From Bradyrhizobium sp. BRP22 (GTDB taxonomy: Bacteria; Pseudomonadota; Alphaproteobacteria; Rhizobiales; Xanthobacteraceae): a stretch of 64,000 nucleotides of DNA. Shown one piece after another: positions 8,348 through 17,882 of the stretch (positions within the stretch are counted from its first letter, which is position 1; the number at the start of each line of letters is the position of its first letter). Position numbers and translations under genes: made by a program. The stretch is taken from assembly GCF_020194175.1 (NCBI RefSeq), contig NZ_JADYVX010000006.1:124001-188000 (forward strand), in the 5' to 3' direction. The notes under the pieces are model-generated. The model saw only the letters and a program-made list of their open reading frames with translations, was not told where the DNA came from and did not search any database.

Positions 8348-9685
8348 TTATTCGCCTGAGGCTTCTATTCCGGCTGGGGCGGGCGATTTGCGAGAAGCGC
8401 GCCTGGTGCCTTTCTGCATTGCCGACGGCACGCGACCCGGCCAAAAGTTCCGCGGCGAAGACGTGGATGACGCCTTCAAGTCGAGGATACGACGCATTCG
8501 CGGTATGCAGACCTGCTCTGCATCATAGTGATCGATAACGAAGCGGCGCGCGGCCTGCCGGATCGATGCGAATCGTCTGGGTTCCTGCAGCGCTTCAATC
8601 ACGCGTGCGGCCAGCTCATCGACTGCGAAAAACGGAACCAGCACCCCGTTCTCGCCGGAACTGATGACCTCGCGCACCGGAGGCGTATCGGATCCAATCA
8701 CCAGGCAGGCGGCGCTCATCGCTTCCAGCACCGACCAGGACAGCACGAAGGGATAGGTCAGGTAGACATGTGCGGATGATACCTGGAGCGCTGAAATGAA
8801 CGTCTGATATGTCACGCCTCCCATGAAATGGACGCGCGACAGATCCAAGTGATCGCGTACCTCGTCGAGGAAGATCGACTTCCAGGTCTTGCCTGCCGGT
8901 GGGGGAAGTCCATAGGACAGTCCGTCCCTGCCGATGATGACGATTTGTGCATTGGGTCGCCGCCTGAGGATCTCAGGGAGCGCACGCATAAAGACGTGGT
9001 AGCCTCGCAGCGGTTCGAGATTGCGTACGACGAACGTCACAATCTCATCCGATTGCCCGACTTCCCGGCCGCTCGGCAGCATTAGACGGGCCTGCGGATT
9101 CGGCCGCACACGCGATGTAGCAATTCCTTCATGTATCACTTCGATCTTGCTTTGATAATGCAAGGGAAAGGTCGATTGCTGCCAATTGGTAGGCGAGATT
9201 CCGAGGTCGCAATCTGCCAGCGCGAGCAATGTCGTTGCATTCTTGAGCTGCAGCCCGATATGGCCGTCCAGTCCGGACATCGGAAACTCCGGATCGAATC
9301 CGATGTCGCGCCCCTCGGCGCCGTAAAAGAATTCGCAATAGACGAACAATCTTGCCCTGGGAAACATCGTGCGCAACGGCAGCGTCTCGCCCCATCCAGG
9401 ATGGGCCAGAATCAAGTCCGGTGCGAAGCCTGACGCAGCCAAGGTTGAAAGGCTGTAGAGAACTTGCTCTGCGCGCCGGCACTCAAGGTCAAATCGTCTG
9501 GCAAAAGGATGAGTTCCGGAAACATCGGCCTCGGGCAGCATATATTTAATCAACTTAACTAAAGGCATCGACTGCGCACTCGATGCACCAACGGCAACGA
9601 GCTCGAAGCCGGGTTCGTTAGCCAGCGACTCCGCCAGATTGCGGTACTGCGCCGGGAAGTTATTGTGAACGAATAAAATCTTCAT
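8348..9685 (-). CDS. Glycosyltransferase, GT-B fold (GT4-like)
   Basis: A 445-residue cytoplasmic sugar transferase. The N-terminus MKILFVHNNFPAQYRNLAESLA is typical of GT4-type acceptor domains. The donor half contains VRNLEPLRGYHVFMRALPEIL, NAQIVIIGRDG, VHFMGGVTYQTFISALQVSSAHVYLTYPFVLSWSVLEAMSAACLVIGSDTPPVREVI and GENGVLVPFFAVDELA, covering the nucleotide-sugar binding E-x7-E region. The C-terminal 45 residues are Ser/Arg/Pro-rich and not part of the fold. It stands alone upstream of the large GT2 pair. The sugar and linkage are unknown. Confidence 0.88.
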   Translation of the reverse strand: MKILFVHNNFPAQYRNLAESLANEPGFELVAVGASSAQSMPLVKLIKYMLPEADVSGTHPFARRFDLECRRAEQVLYSLSTLAASGFAPDLILAHPGWGETLPLRTMFPRARLFVYCEFFYGAEGRDIGFDPEFPMSGLDGHIGLQLKNATTLLALADCDLGISPTNWQQSTFPLHYQSKIEVIHEGIATSRVRPNPQARLMLPSGREVGQSDEIVTFVVRNLEPLRGYHVFMRALPEILRRRPNAQIVIIGRDGLSYGLPPPAGKTWKSIFLDEVRDHLDLSRVHFMGGVTYQTFISALQVSSAHVYLTYPFVLSWSVLEAMSAACLVIGSDTPPVREVISSGENGVLVPFFAVDELAARVIEALQEPRRFASIRQAARRFVIDHYDAEQVCIPRMRRILDLKASSTSSPRNFWPGRVPSAMQKGTRRASRKSPAPAGIEASGE

Positions 9686-10024
9686 CGACGATGCTGTCGC
9701 CTCTGCTTGGAGCTGTGCGCCAATCGAGAATGAACTGAAGCTTGCGCGTTGTGCTTATAGCAAGAATCTTCTGCGGCGCAGGTATCAATCGCGAGTCATC
9801 AAACGATCATTCGACACGCCGCCGATGTGTTGGCAAAGTTCCCAATGATTAGAATGCTGCAATTCTGCATCGACTGAAGCGCTTTCACTTGTTCTGACAT
9901 CTTCCTGCCCCAAAATTCGTCGATTAGTCGCAACTACATGCAACTTTTGGTTTTGCCTTGGGCATACAAATGTTGAAACTCGGTGTAGTCTTGGGAATGC
10001 AAGGGCAAGCGTGTGGGCAACGCT
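9686..10024. other. Intergenic region upstream of the glycosyltransferase
   Basis: A 339-base gap that should hold the promoters of the minus-strand glycosyltransferase and of the small plus-strand gene at 10025. Apart from short A/T-richer stretches I see no definite element. Confidence 0.4.
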
Positions 10025-10252
10025 ATGAAATTCAAACGACCTCCTTCCGACTGCCAACCGCAAATCCGGCATCTCGATCTGAGTAGCGCTGAGAACATCG
10101 CCGACTCCATCGCACTGCTGAGAGATGAAAACGACAGGCTGCGCCGGGTGGCCGCGTCGTTGAGCGCGGAGACTGAGTATATCCGCCGCTCCCTCTCGAC
10201 GTCGGGATCCACACAATGGCGCTCGTCCTCACGCTTGAGGGCTCTTCCCTGA
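10025..10252 (+). CDS. Small hypothetical protein with a coiled-coil core
   Basis: A 75-residue candidate. The middle (ENIADSIALLRDENDRLRRVAASLSAETEYIRRSLS) reads as an amphipathic helix or coiled coil with Leu spacing, and codon third positions are GC-rich as in the neighbours, which supports a real gene. A GTG at 10013 is an alternative start. No homologue is recognised. The Ser/Arg-rich tail (STSGSTQWRSSSRLRALP) could mean the end is frameshifted. Confidence 0.4.
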   Translation: MKFKRPPSDCQPQIRHLDLSSAENIADSIALLRDENDRLRRVAASLSAETEYIRRSLSTSGSTQWRSSSRLRALP

Positions 10253-10495
10253 TTTGCCTTTGCTGACGCAGCAGGTGCCTTGCCGTGACAACCGGTTTCG
10301 CGTTCTGGCAAGGCAAGATCCCTACGGGAAAAAACGGAAACTACGATTTCTGGTTGCATGGCGGCTTGGGCCCCATCTGCCCGAAGTTTGCTCAGTACAT
10401 GATAACAAACATGTCTAACATTTTGGCGGCCAGATATGATATGATGGCGAACTGAAGTGGATTGCAATTGTTATGGTTTGTTTCGGGGGTACCTA

Positions 10496-11368
10496 ATGAG
10501 TGATGCTGAGCGGCAGAAAGTGGTGAGTCTCGACCGCGGATTGTTCTTCGTGAACTACAGGAGTGCCGAAGACTCCCTCTCTCCGCCTCACGTCACGGTC
10601 ACTCCGGCCGATGGCCACGAAAAGCGGATGGAGATCATCCTGCATCCTGACGCGACCGGGCCGACTCTTTGGGAGCCGAATTCCGGCCTGGTGGTCCGGG
10701 TCAACACGCCTGGCACTCTGCAGGTCCAAGTCCAGCCCATGCGAGTTGGAGGATCACAAGCCGCCGTGGTTCGCATTGAACCGATCCAATCCGGCCGAGC
10801 GAACGTCGTCGCGACACAAAGCGAAAGCCGGGGCTTGCACGCGAATGCCGCGACGGAGGGCCTGAAGGTGCTTGGCCACGTGGCAGGTCGCGGCGACGTC
10901 ATTGTCGGAGCCAACGCGTGGATTGCGGGCCCAGCGGCACCGTCTCGCGTTGAAGGCGTGGCCCTGGAATGGCCGGAGAAGCCAGCCGGTGTTGATGTCC
11001 GCTATGCAGTCCAGTTCGCCAACGGTCAGGCGGGGAGCGGCAGGATGGTCCCGCTCGGGGCCTACGCTGGCACACGTGGCCGAGCCCTGCCCATTACGGG
11101 CATGGTCCTGGAGATGAGCGGCACCGATGAATTGGAGTTCGTCGCGGAAGCGGGGTTCTTGAACGCACCAACCTTGCGCGCCGTCGGCAAACGCGTGGTG
11201 CTGTCAGGCCCGACCAACCGCGAGCCTCTGGTTGGCATTCGCATCGGCATCGAACGGGTTGCGGCCGCAGAGCACGTCGCACCGCCCGTAAGGCCGCGAA
11301 AGCCTGCCGGTTCGGGGCGGGTCCGAGTGTTCCGCAGCCGGGCACGGCAAGAAAGTTCGGTCACCTAG
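10496..11368 (+). CDS. Conserved hypothetical protein, beta-rich, upstream of the GT2 pair
   Basis: A 290-residue protein with no membrane segment or signal peptide. The ATG at 10496 follows a GGGGG ribosome site; an earlier in-frame ATG at 10457 has none. The sequence alternates short beta strands (VTVTPADGHEKRMEIILHPD, SGLVVRVNTPGTLQVQVQPM, AVVRIEPIQSG) and has a second half beginning EGVALEWPEKPAGVDVRYAVQFANG that recalls sugar- or matrix-binding beta-sandwich proteins. It precedes the two giant glycosyltransferases on the same strand, with one intergenic repeat between. A structural or carbohydrate-binding role is possible; no family is recognised. Confidence 0.65.
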   Translation: MSDAERQKVVSLDRGLFFVNYRSAEDSLSPPHVTVTPADGHEKRMEIILHPDATGPTLWEPNSGLVVRVNTPGTLQVQVQPMRVGGSQAAVVRIEPIQSGRANVVATQSESRGLHANAATEGLKVLGHVAGRGDVIVGANAWIAGPAAPSRVEGVALEWPEKPAGVDVRYAVQFANGQAGSGRMVPLGAYAGTRGRALPITGMVLEMSGTDELEFVAEAGFLNAPTLRAVGKRVVLSGPTNREPLVGIRIGIERVAAAEHVAPPVRPRKPAGSGRVRVFRSRARQESSVT

Positions 11369-11475
11369 AGCGTGATCCGAAGAAGTGGAAACCGGTTCTC
11401 CTCGCAACCAACGCAGGAGATTATGCTCAAGCACTGTGGATCATGATCCGATTCTGTCCGATCAGATTTTGATCC
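11369..11475. repeat. Intergenic palindromic repeat, Bradyrhizobium type (copy 1)
   Basis: Starts just past the stop codon with AGAGCGTGATCCGAAGAAGTG and contains GGATCATGATCCG near its right end, related to the GAGCATGATC / GATCATGCTC termini of the copy at 21994-22066. This copy is degenerate. Such repeats are non-coding and lie between genes in these genomes. Confidence 0.55.
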
Positions 11476-11543
11476 AAGAGCGATCCGGACAATGAGAGTT
11501 CGGAACGTCGGCAAGCGACCTCAATTGGTCAGGGCACCGTCAA

Positions 11544-14000
11544 ATGGTTCTCGACACCGTCATTGACGCGCCAGCACCTGTCGGACCTCGCTCGCATATC
11601 GCGCTCGAGCGCTTGGCGGCGCAGGCGCTGACCGCCGAGGACTTTGTCGCGGCGTTCAAATATGCCGATCGCCGCTGCCGTGTTGAACCGCCGCCGGCCG
11701 CCCATTGCTTCGTTCTCCGCGCGGAGGCGAACTGGAAGCTTGGACGCGGAGAAGCGGCGCTGGCCGACCTCACCGAAGCGCTTCTTGTCGACCCTTCTGA
11801 TGTCGGTGCCAACCGTCGAATGCTTGCCTGGGCCACGGACGATCGGCGGCGGGTCGCGGCGGCCAATCTGATAAGCCGTGACGGCAATCCAGCGGTCCTG
11901 CGAGCTGCCATCACCGAACTCCGGCGAGCTGGGGATCGGCACTGGGCCGCATGCTCGGTGTTTGACAATCATCTGACGGGCTGGGTCGCCTGGACGAAGG
12001 CAACCACAGTCGAAGCGAGTCTCGCGACTGACGACGGCACTTTAACGAGCCTGCTCGAGCCCAATTCATTTCATCCCTTGGCCAGCAGGGACGTTCAGGC
12101 GACCGCCTTTCTGGTCAGGCGGCCACCATCCAGGACACCTCAGACGCTGACGTTGAAATGCGACGGCGCGCTCGTCCAGATGCGGCGGCTCGCACCCAAC
12201 TTGTCTCCGTTGGCGGGAGCCCGGGCCGCCGCGCATCCCTCCCCTCGGTCAAGCTCTCGCACCTTCGCCCCCACCGTCATCGTTCCTGTCTATCGTGACG
12301 TGCAGGCAACCATCGACTGCTTTGAAAGCCTCCTCAAGGCAAGAGCTTCCGGCGGGTTCGGAAAAGATCCTTTCCGCATTCTGGCCATCGATGATGCCAG
12401 CCCGGAGGTGGAGCTCCGACGCTACCTGCAAGAGCTTGCCGCGGCCAACAGGATCAACCTTGTTGTGAACGCCGTAAATCTCGGCTTCGTCGGGGCGATC
12501 AATCGCGCGCTGAAGGAAGTGCCGACTGGCGACGTCGTGCTGCTCAATTCCGATACCATTGCAGCACCCGGCTTTGTTGATCGATTGGCAGCGGTGGCGC
12601 GTTCGGCACCGAACATCGGGACGGTCACGCCGCTTTCCAATAGCGGCGATATCTTCTCGTTTCCGGTGCCGAACGACGTCAATCCGATGCCCGACTACGA
12701 GCAAATACTCGAGATCGATCGTGTCGCGGGTATTGCCAACACTGGCGAGGCAATCGACGTCCCAAGCGGCATCGGGTTCTGTCTCTATATCACGCGCGCC
12801 TGTCTCGATGCCATCGGCGGGCTGTCGGAAACATTTGAGCGCGGCTATCTCGAGGATGTGGATCTCTGTCTTCGCGCACGCGCCAAAGGCTTTCGCAATG
12901 TTTGCGCACCGTCGGTCTATGTCGGACATCACGGATCGAAATCGTTCCAACATGAGAAGCGAGGCCTGGTGCTTCGCAATCTGGACGTTCTGGACCAGCG
13001 ATTCCCAAACTATCGGAATGAATGCCGCGCGTTCGAGACCGCCGATCCATTGCAGGCGGCGCGCGCGGCGCTCGAGCGCGCACTGCCCTGGTCGTCAGAA
13101 TCATCCGTGCTGATTGTCGGAAATCAACGCACCTGTTCTGCTGTGGCCGAGGAGCGAGCGCGTCATCTCCGCCAGCATGGTGAGCGCCCGGTTCTGCTAT
13201 GGCGAGAACGCGATGTCCATCATCTCAAGGCCGCCGACGGCACGAGTCCGCAGGCGGTCCATTTGAGACTGGGCACGGAAGAGGCCATCACCGACGCCGT
13301 CGAAATCCTTACACGGTTGCGTGCAAAACGTGTCGAAATCGTCGAGCCGAATCCGTTGCCGCGGTTGATCGATTTGATGCGAAAACTCGACCTTCCGCTC
13401 AATTTCTGGCTGGTCAAAGGAAACCTGGGCGAGGCGGCCGTCTCGCTCCCCGACGACGTACCTCTCCTCGTTCCCAGCAAAGCGGCCAAGGCTTTTGCCC
13501 AGACCAGGTGGCCCAGGCGCAATATCGTCCTCCAGGATTGGCCAACCCGTTCCCTTAACCTGCCGCCGCTTTCCGGCTCGCGCAAATCGTTTGCCATCGT
13601 TCCATCCGTACCCTCGCCCGCATCCTTGCGCGTGATGCGGCGTTTGGCGGATCGCCTGCAACGACGAGCGCCATCCCGATCGATCGTTATCGCCGGCACG
13701 ACGTGTGACGACGATCGTCTGATGTCGTACTCGAATGTCTTCATAACTGGCGCGGTCGCAGCGGACGAGCTTGGCGATGTTCTGGCACCGCATGACCCGG
13801 GTTGGCTGCTCACCGATTTCGAGGAACCAACGTTCGGTCATCCGCTGATTGAGACCGCAAAGCAGGCATCGAGACCCGTCGCATATCGCGACTGGTCGGG
13901 CAGATCGACCAAACCTCGCAAGCGCGACCTTGCCGTTCCTGCCAATGTGGATGAGGCAGGATTTGTCGATGCTGTGGTCGACTGGGTTTGGCGATCATGA
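11544..14000 (+). CDS. Large multidomain glycosyltransferase (TPR-like + GT2 + C-terminal GT-B-like half)
   Basis: An 818-residue protein. Residues 20-110 look like two or three TPR-type helical repeats (GRGEAALADLTEALLVDPSDVGA). Residues about 130-210 carry a beta-rich stretch with NHLTGWVAWTKATTVEASLATDD, like modules in the next gene. A GT2 catalytic domain spans about 240-480, with FAPTVIVPVYRDVQ, AIDDASPE, NAVNLGFVGAINRAL, the metal motif LNSDTI (about 333) and YLEDVDLCLRARAKG (about 434). The last 290 residues resemble a degenerate GT4 half (SSVLIVGNQRTCSAVAEERA). It probably adds sugars to a surface glycan from the cytoplasmic side. Its stop overlaps the next ATG (ATGA). Confidence 0.85.
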   Translation: MVLDTVIDAPAPVGPRSHIALERLAAQALTAEDFVAAFKYADRRCRVEPPPAAHCFVLRAEANWKLGRGEAALADLTEALLVDPSDVGANRRMLAWATDDRRRVAAANLISRDGNPAVLRAAITELRRAGDRHWAACSVFDNHLTGWVAWTKATTVEASLATDDGTLTSLLEPNSFHPLASRDVQATAFLVRRPPSRTPQTLTLKCDGALVQMRRLAPNLSPLAGARAAAHPSPRSSSRTFAPTVIVPVYRDVQATIDCFESLLKARASGGFGKDPFRILAIDDASPEVELRRYLQELAAANRINLVVNAVNLGFVGAINRALKEVPTGDVVLLNSDTIAAPGFVDRLAAVARSAPNIGTVTPLSNSGDIFSFPVPNDVNPMPDYEQILEIDRVAGIANTGEAIDVPSGIGFCLYITRACLDAIGGLSETFERGYLEDVDLCLRARAKGFRNVCAPSVYVGHHGSKSFQHEKRGLVLRNLDVLDQRFPNYRNECRAFETADPLQAARAALERALPWSSESSVLIVGNQRTCSAVAEERARHLRQHGERPVLLWRERDVHHLKAADGTSPQAVHLRLGTEEAITDAVEILTRLRAKRVEIVEPNPLPRLIDLMRKLDLPLNFWLVKGNLGEAAVSLPDDVPLLVPSKAAKAFAQTRWPRRNIVLQDWPTRSLNLPPLSGSRKSFAIVPSVPSPASLRVMRRLADRLQRRAPSRSIVIAGTTCDDDRLMSYSNVFITGAVAADELGDVLAPHDPGWLLTDFEEPTFGHPLIETAKQASRPVAYRDWSGRSTKPRKRDLAVPANVDEAGFVDAVVDWVWRS

Positions 14001-16345
14001 GCATCGCGCGCATCACTCGTACGGTGCCGGCGGCCAAACCGAAATTGATCAGCCGGCTAGCGCTCGCTCACGACGGCACCGTATCTGGCTTCGTATTCGA
14101 TCCCGAAGCTCCGGAGCGCCGTTTCACCGTCGATATCCTGCTCGACGGTCTGGTCCTGAGAACGTCCTACGCCGACGCCATTGTTCCGGAACTCCAGCAG
14201 CAGGAGCTGGATGGCGCTTATGGCTTCGCGGTAACCCTCAAGCCGGATCTGCTCCAAGCCGCGAGCGTCCTTGAGGCACGCCTGGCCAATCTCGGAACTC
14301 CGATCGGACACCCCATCGACCTGGAGAATGAAAGCCCACTTGTCGATCTGCGACCGACCTGCGAACTGCGCTGGCTGGGTGGCCTGCATTTCGAAGGCTG
14401 GATCGATAGCGAAATCGCCGCCACGCTTGAAGCGATCGTCGATGGAGAAACTGTTGCGCAGGTCCGGGCGACGGCCTGGAGGCACATCGGCGACGATGCC
14501 AACAGGCATGGATCACGCAACGTCCGTACTTTCGATTTCCACGTCCCACAGCGCTTCGCCGACGGACGTGTCCACAGAATAGGTCTGCGCAAGGACGACG
14601 GCGAGCAGGTCCCGGCAACGGCCGTCTTTGTCGCATTTCCCGACGGTCTTGCCGGAATGATTGACGCGATCGGGGATCACGGCGCCGAACGCCTGCGCGG
14701 CAAATTGTACGATCAGCTCATTCCGGCCTCGCTTCCCCTCGCCGACTATGCAAACTGGCGCGATCGCTTCCCGTTACCAGAACCGCAAGCAAGCCGGCTT
14801 CAAGTGGCTGTCGTTGTCGCCGGCACCGCCGGGGCTCAGCAAACGCTCTCCACGCTGGAGGCGCAGAGCCACGAACACTGGACCGCGGGTGTCATCGACG
14901 GTCCACCGCTTTCCATCGACAGCGATGCCCTCCTTGAGTTTCTCGAAGACGCCGCACCCGATGCACAGCATGTCGTCGTCACCATGGCGGGCATGTCGCT
15001 CGAACAGAATGCGCTGGCTCGCATCGCAGCCGCATTCGAGGCCTATCCGGATGCTACGGCCATGTACGGCGATCTTGACTTTCTCGCCGACGATGGGCGC
15101 TTGTGGCCGCTTGCCTTTCCGGCGTTCGATTACGAGAGGATGCTCGAGCAGGGATATTGTGCGCACCTGTTCGCAGTCCGACGAGACGCCCTGCTCGCGG
15201 GACTTGAGGCGCGTCCTGACAACCTCTATCGGCTTTTCAACTCCCTGTTCGATCATATCGGTCCACGACAGGCAAACATCCTTCATTTGCCGGGAGCCCT
15301 GGCAGCCCTGCCGAAACTCAATCGGGTGAACGCCGGCTCCCGGCTTGCCGCCGCGAGCGACATGCATCTGCGCGCGCGCGGCGTCGCGGCAGAAGTGAGC
15401 CGGCAGCAAGGCAATCTATTTCCCGCGGTCCGAATTAGGCGGTCGATTCCGCGCGAGCGGGTGACCGTGATGATCCCGACCCGCGACCGCCTCTCGCTTC
15501 TGCGCACCTGTCTCGACAGCATTGCACCTGCGATCGAGCGTTGCCGTGCCGACGTCCTGGTCGTTGACAACGATAGCGCCGACCCGAAGACGGTCGACTA
15601 TCTCGTAGATCTGTCCCGACACGGCGTCCGGACTTTGCGGATCGAGGGGCCGTTCAACTTCGCAAGGCTCAACAACCAGGCTGCTGCGATGCTCGATAGC
15701 GATGTCCTGTGTCTGCTCAATAACGATATCGAAGCAAGCTCCGACGACTGGCTCGAGGAGATGCTCGCGCGACTGGCCGAGCCGGATGTCGGCGCGGTCG
15801 GTGCGCTGTTGACCTGGCCGGGCGGCGTCGTGCAGCATGGCGGTGTCGTGCTGGGAATGAACTTCGAGGCGGCCCACGCCTACACCGATAGATTCAGCGA
15901 TGATCCCGGTTTTGTTGATCAGCTACTCGTCGCCCACCAATGCAGCGCGCTAACAGCGGCCTGCCTCGTGACCCGACGAAGCGACTATCTTGCCGTCGGC
16001 GGCATGGACGAAGCTCGTTTCGCGGTGGCATTCAACGATGTCGACTATTGCCTGCGCCTGCGCGTGGCCGGCAAGCGCATCGTCTTCACGCCGCACGCGA
16101 AGCTGGTCCACGCCGAATCCGCCAGCCGTGGCAAGGACGTTCGGGCGGACCGACGGGATCGGTTCGAACGTGAGCGCACTCTACTTCGCGCACGCTGGGG
16201 CGAGTTGCTCAACCAAGACCCGGCCTACAACCCCCTGCTGTCACGCGATGGGATTCCTTATAGCGGCCTGGCTTGGCCGCCGGGACCTCGCGCCCCCCGG
16301 TATAACCATGTCACAATAGCCCGAGACGTGCCGTTGGGATTTTGA
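13997..16345 (+). CDS. Large glycosyltransferase with two beta modules and tandem GT-A domains
   Basis: A 782-residue protein; the ATG at 13997 overlaps the stop of the preceding GT gene (ATGA), so the two are translationally coupled. The N-terminal 210 residues hold two beta-rich modules, one reading GTVSGFVFDPEAPERRFTV with DILLDGLVLRTSYAD, the second LHFEGWIDSEIAATLEAIVDG. A GT2-like fold at about 265-430 seems degenerate, with YGDLDF in place of the metal motif. An intact GT2 domain follows from about 485: VTVMIPTRDRLSLL, LVVDNDSADP, FNFARLNNQAA, LLNNDIE (about 573) and FNDVDYCLRLRVAGKR (about 678). It acts with the upstream partner in glycan assembly; specificity is unknown. Confidence 0.85.
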   Translation: MSIARITRTVPAAKPKLISRLALAHDGTVSGFVFDPEAPERRFTVDILLDGLVLRTSYADAIVPELQQQELDGAYGFAVTLKPDLLQAASVLEARLANLGTPIGHPIDLENESPLVDLRPTCELRWLGGLHFEGWIDSEIAATLEAIVDGETVAQVRATAWRHIGDDANRHGSRNVRTFDFHVPQRFADGRVHRIGLRKDDGEQVPATAVFVAFPDGLAGMIDAIGDHGAERLRGKLYDQLIPASLPLADYANWRDRFPLPEPQASRLQVAVVVAGTAGAQQTLSTLEAQSHEHWTAGVIDGPPLSIDSDALLEFLEDAAPDAQHVVVTMAGMSLEQNALARIAAAFEAYPDATAMYGDLDFLADDGRLWPLAFPAFDYERMLEQGYCAHLFAVRRDALLAGLEARPDNLYRLFNSLFDHIGPRQANILHLPGALAALPKLNRVNAGSRLAAASDMHLRARGVAAEVSRQQGNLFPAVRIRRSIPRERVTVMIPTRDRLSLLRTCLDSIAPAIERCRADVLVVDNDSADPKTVDYLVDLSRHGVRTLRIEGPFNFARLNNQAAAMLDSDVLCLLNNDIEASSDDWLEEMLARLAEPDVGAVGALLTWPGGVVQHGGVVLGMNFEAAHAYTDRFSDDPGFVDQLLVAHQCSALTAACLVTRRSDYLAVGGMDEARFAVAFNDVDYCLRLRVAGKRIVFTPHAKLVHAESASRGKDVRADRRDRFERERTLLRARWGELLNQDPAYNPLLSRDGIPYSGLAWPPGPRAPRYNHVTIARDVPLGF

Positions 16346-16413
16346 TGCGACGGCGATCCACCGACGCCGCGCGCTCCCTCGCCAATAACGTGCCGAGAAG
16401 AGGCGCCCGTTAC

Positions 16414-17328
16414 TCACGAGTTTGCCGGCGGCCTTTGCAGCGCGACGAAATTATCGAGCTCCGGTGTCAATGCATCCTGCCAAGCTGGCGTGATCACTCC
16501 GAACCGATCTTTCAGGCGCGACAGATCGAGCCGAGAATTACCTGGCCGCGTGGCCTTGGTCGGAAACTCCGCGGTCGCGATCGGAACGATGGTCTCCACG
16601 GCGAGCTCCACGCCGCGCGACCTCAGGCCGGCGACAATGGCACTTGCGAAGCCGTGCCAACTGGTCTCGCCGGCGCATACGAGATTGACCACGCCGCCGT
16701 GGCGTACGAACAGCGCGTTCAAGTCCGACACATCCGGCAACACGATGCCGGCGACCGCGTCGGCAATCGCGCTCGCCGTTGTCGGAGCCCCGATCTGGTC
16801 CGCGACGATCCGCAGCTCTTTGCGCTCGCCGGCCAGCCGCGCAATTGTACGCAGAAAGTTGGAGCCCTTGGCGGCATAGACCCAGGACGTGCGCACGATC
16901 AGATGCGGTCCGCCGGCTGCCTGGATCGCCGTGTCGCCCGCCAGCTTGCTGGCGCCATAGACCGAGAGCGGGTTCGTGGGACTGTCCTCGCGCCACGGCT
17001 GGTCGCCGGAGCCGTCGAAGACATAGTCGGTGGAGAAATGGACCAGCGGCACGTGATGCTGTGCCGCCCACTTCGCGATCGCCTCCGGCGCCTTGGCATT
17101 GACGAGGAAGGCGAGCTCGCGCTCGTCTTCGGCGCGATCCACCGCGGTGTAGGCGGCAGGGTTGACGATGAGATCGGGTTTGAAACCGTCGAGCTTTTCA
17201 GCGAGCGTCTCGGGCTTCGACAAATCGAGCTCCGCGCGCGAGGGCGCGATGATCGCGCCATGCTTTGCCAGCAGGGGCTGCAATGCACCGCCCACCTGGC
17301 CGTTGGTACCCGTCAACAAGATCCGCAT
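16414..17328 (-). CDS. rfbD: dTDP-4-dehydrorhamnose reductase
   Basis: Last step of dTDP-L-rhamnose synthesis: NAD(P)H reduction of dTDP-4-keto-L-rhamnose. 304 residues, normal for RmlD. The N-terminal Rossmann motif LLTGTNGQVG (4-13), NPAAYTAVDRAE, FSTDYVFDG and the catalytic YGASKLAGD are all present, with RTSWVYA after it. The ATG at 17328 overlaps the rfbC stop (TGATG), so rfbC-rfbD form a two-gene unit on the minus strand, divergent from rfbA-rfbB. Confidence 0.95.
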   Translation of the reverse strand: MRILLTGTNGQVGGALQPLLAKHGAIIAPSRAELDLSKPETLAEKLDGFKPDLIVNPAAYTAVDRAEDERELAFLVNAKAPEAIAKWAAQHHVPLVHFSTDYVFDGSGDQPWREDSPTNPLSVYGASKLAGDTAIQAAGGPHLIVRTSWVYAAKGSNFLRTIARLAGERKELRIVADQIGAPTTASAIADAVAGIVLPDVSDLNALFVRHGGVVNLVCAGETSWHGFASAIVAGLRSRGVELAVETIVPIATAEFPTKATRPGNSRLDLSRLKDRFGVITPAWQDALTPELDNFVALQRPPANS

Positions 17329-17882
17329 CAGACTTGCCCATAGACTGGAAGGTTTTGCACGTCGGCCAAGAGCGGCGCCACGGCGTCCTTGGCCGACAAA
17401 GACGGCTTTTCGACACCCCAGTTGATGCCGATCGCGGGATCGTCCCAGCGGATCGAGACCTCATCTTTGGGGCTGTAAAGATCGTCACATTTGTAGAAAA
17501 AGTCGGCGGTCTCGGAGAGAACGACGAAGCCGTGCGCGAAGCCGCGGGGGACCCAGAGTTGGCGCCTGTTCTCTTCGCTCAATTCGACGGCAACGTGGCG
17601 TCCAAAATTCGGGCTGCCGACCCGTACGTCGACGGCGACATCCAGTACCTCGCCACGCAGCGCCGTAACCAGTTTGCCCTGCGTGGCGGGATTTTGCAGG
17701 TGCAGCCCGCGCAACACGCCGAAGCTCGAGCGTGACATGTTGTCCTGCACGAAAGGCCGCGCGATCCCGTGCTCGGCGTATCGGAAGAACTGATAAGTTT
17801 CGAGAAAAAAGCCGCGCTGATCGCCGAACAGCTTGGGTTCGAGGATGAGGACTCCGGGAAGTTCGGTCTGGATGACATTCAT
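17328..17882 (-). CDS. rfbC: dTDP-4-dehydrorhamnose 3,5-epimerase
   Basis: Epimerises C3 and C5 of dTDP-4-keto-6-deoxyglucose. 184 residues in a cupin fold. Motifs: DQRGFFLETYQFFRYAEHGI, FVQDNMSRSSFGVLRGLHLQ with the catalytic His, GEVLDVAVDVRVGSPNFG, and PRGFAHGFVVLSETADFFYKCDDLYSP. The Met at 17882 (MNVIQTELPG) is the usual start; an open extension of ten residues upstream (to 17912) lacks conservation. It is transcribed away from rfbA across a palindromic operator-like site. Confidence 0.95.
   Translation of the reverse strand: MNVIQTELPGVLILEPKLFGDQRGFFLETYQFFRYAEHGIARPFVQDNMSRSSFGVLRGLHLQNPATQGKLVTALRGEVLDVAVDVRVGSPNFGRHVAVELSEENRRQLWVPRGFAHGFVVLSETADFFYKCDDLYSPKDEVSIRWDDPAIGINWGVEKPSLSAKDAVAPLLADVQNLPVYGQV

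Noticed and set aside
9785..10467. Overlapping minus-strand frames in the gap before the hypothetical genes
   Set aside because: They overlap a plus-strand candidate with better codon pattern and show no family features.
16342..17343. Plus-strand 333-residue frame
   Set aside because: Covers rfbD in antisense; Arg/His-rich and without ribosome site.
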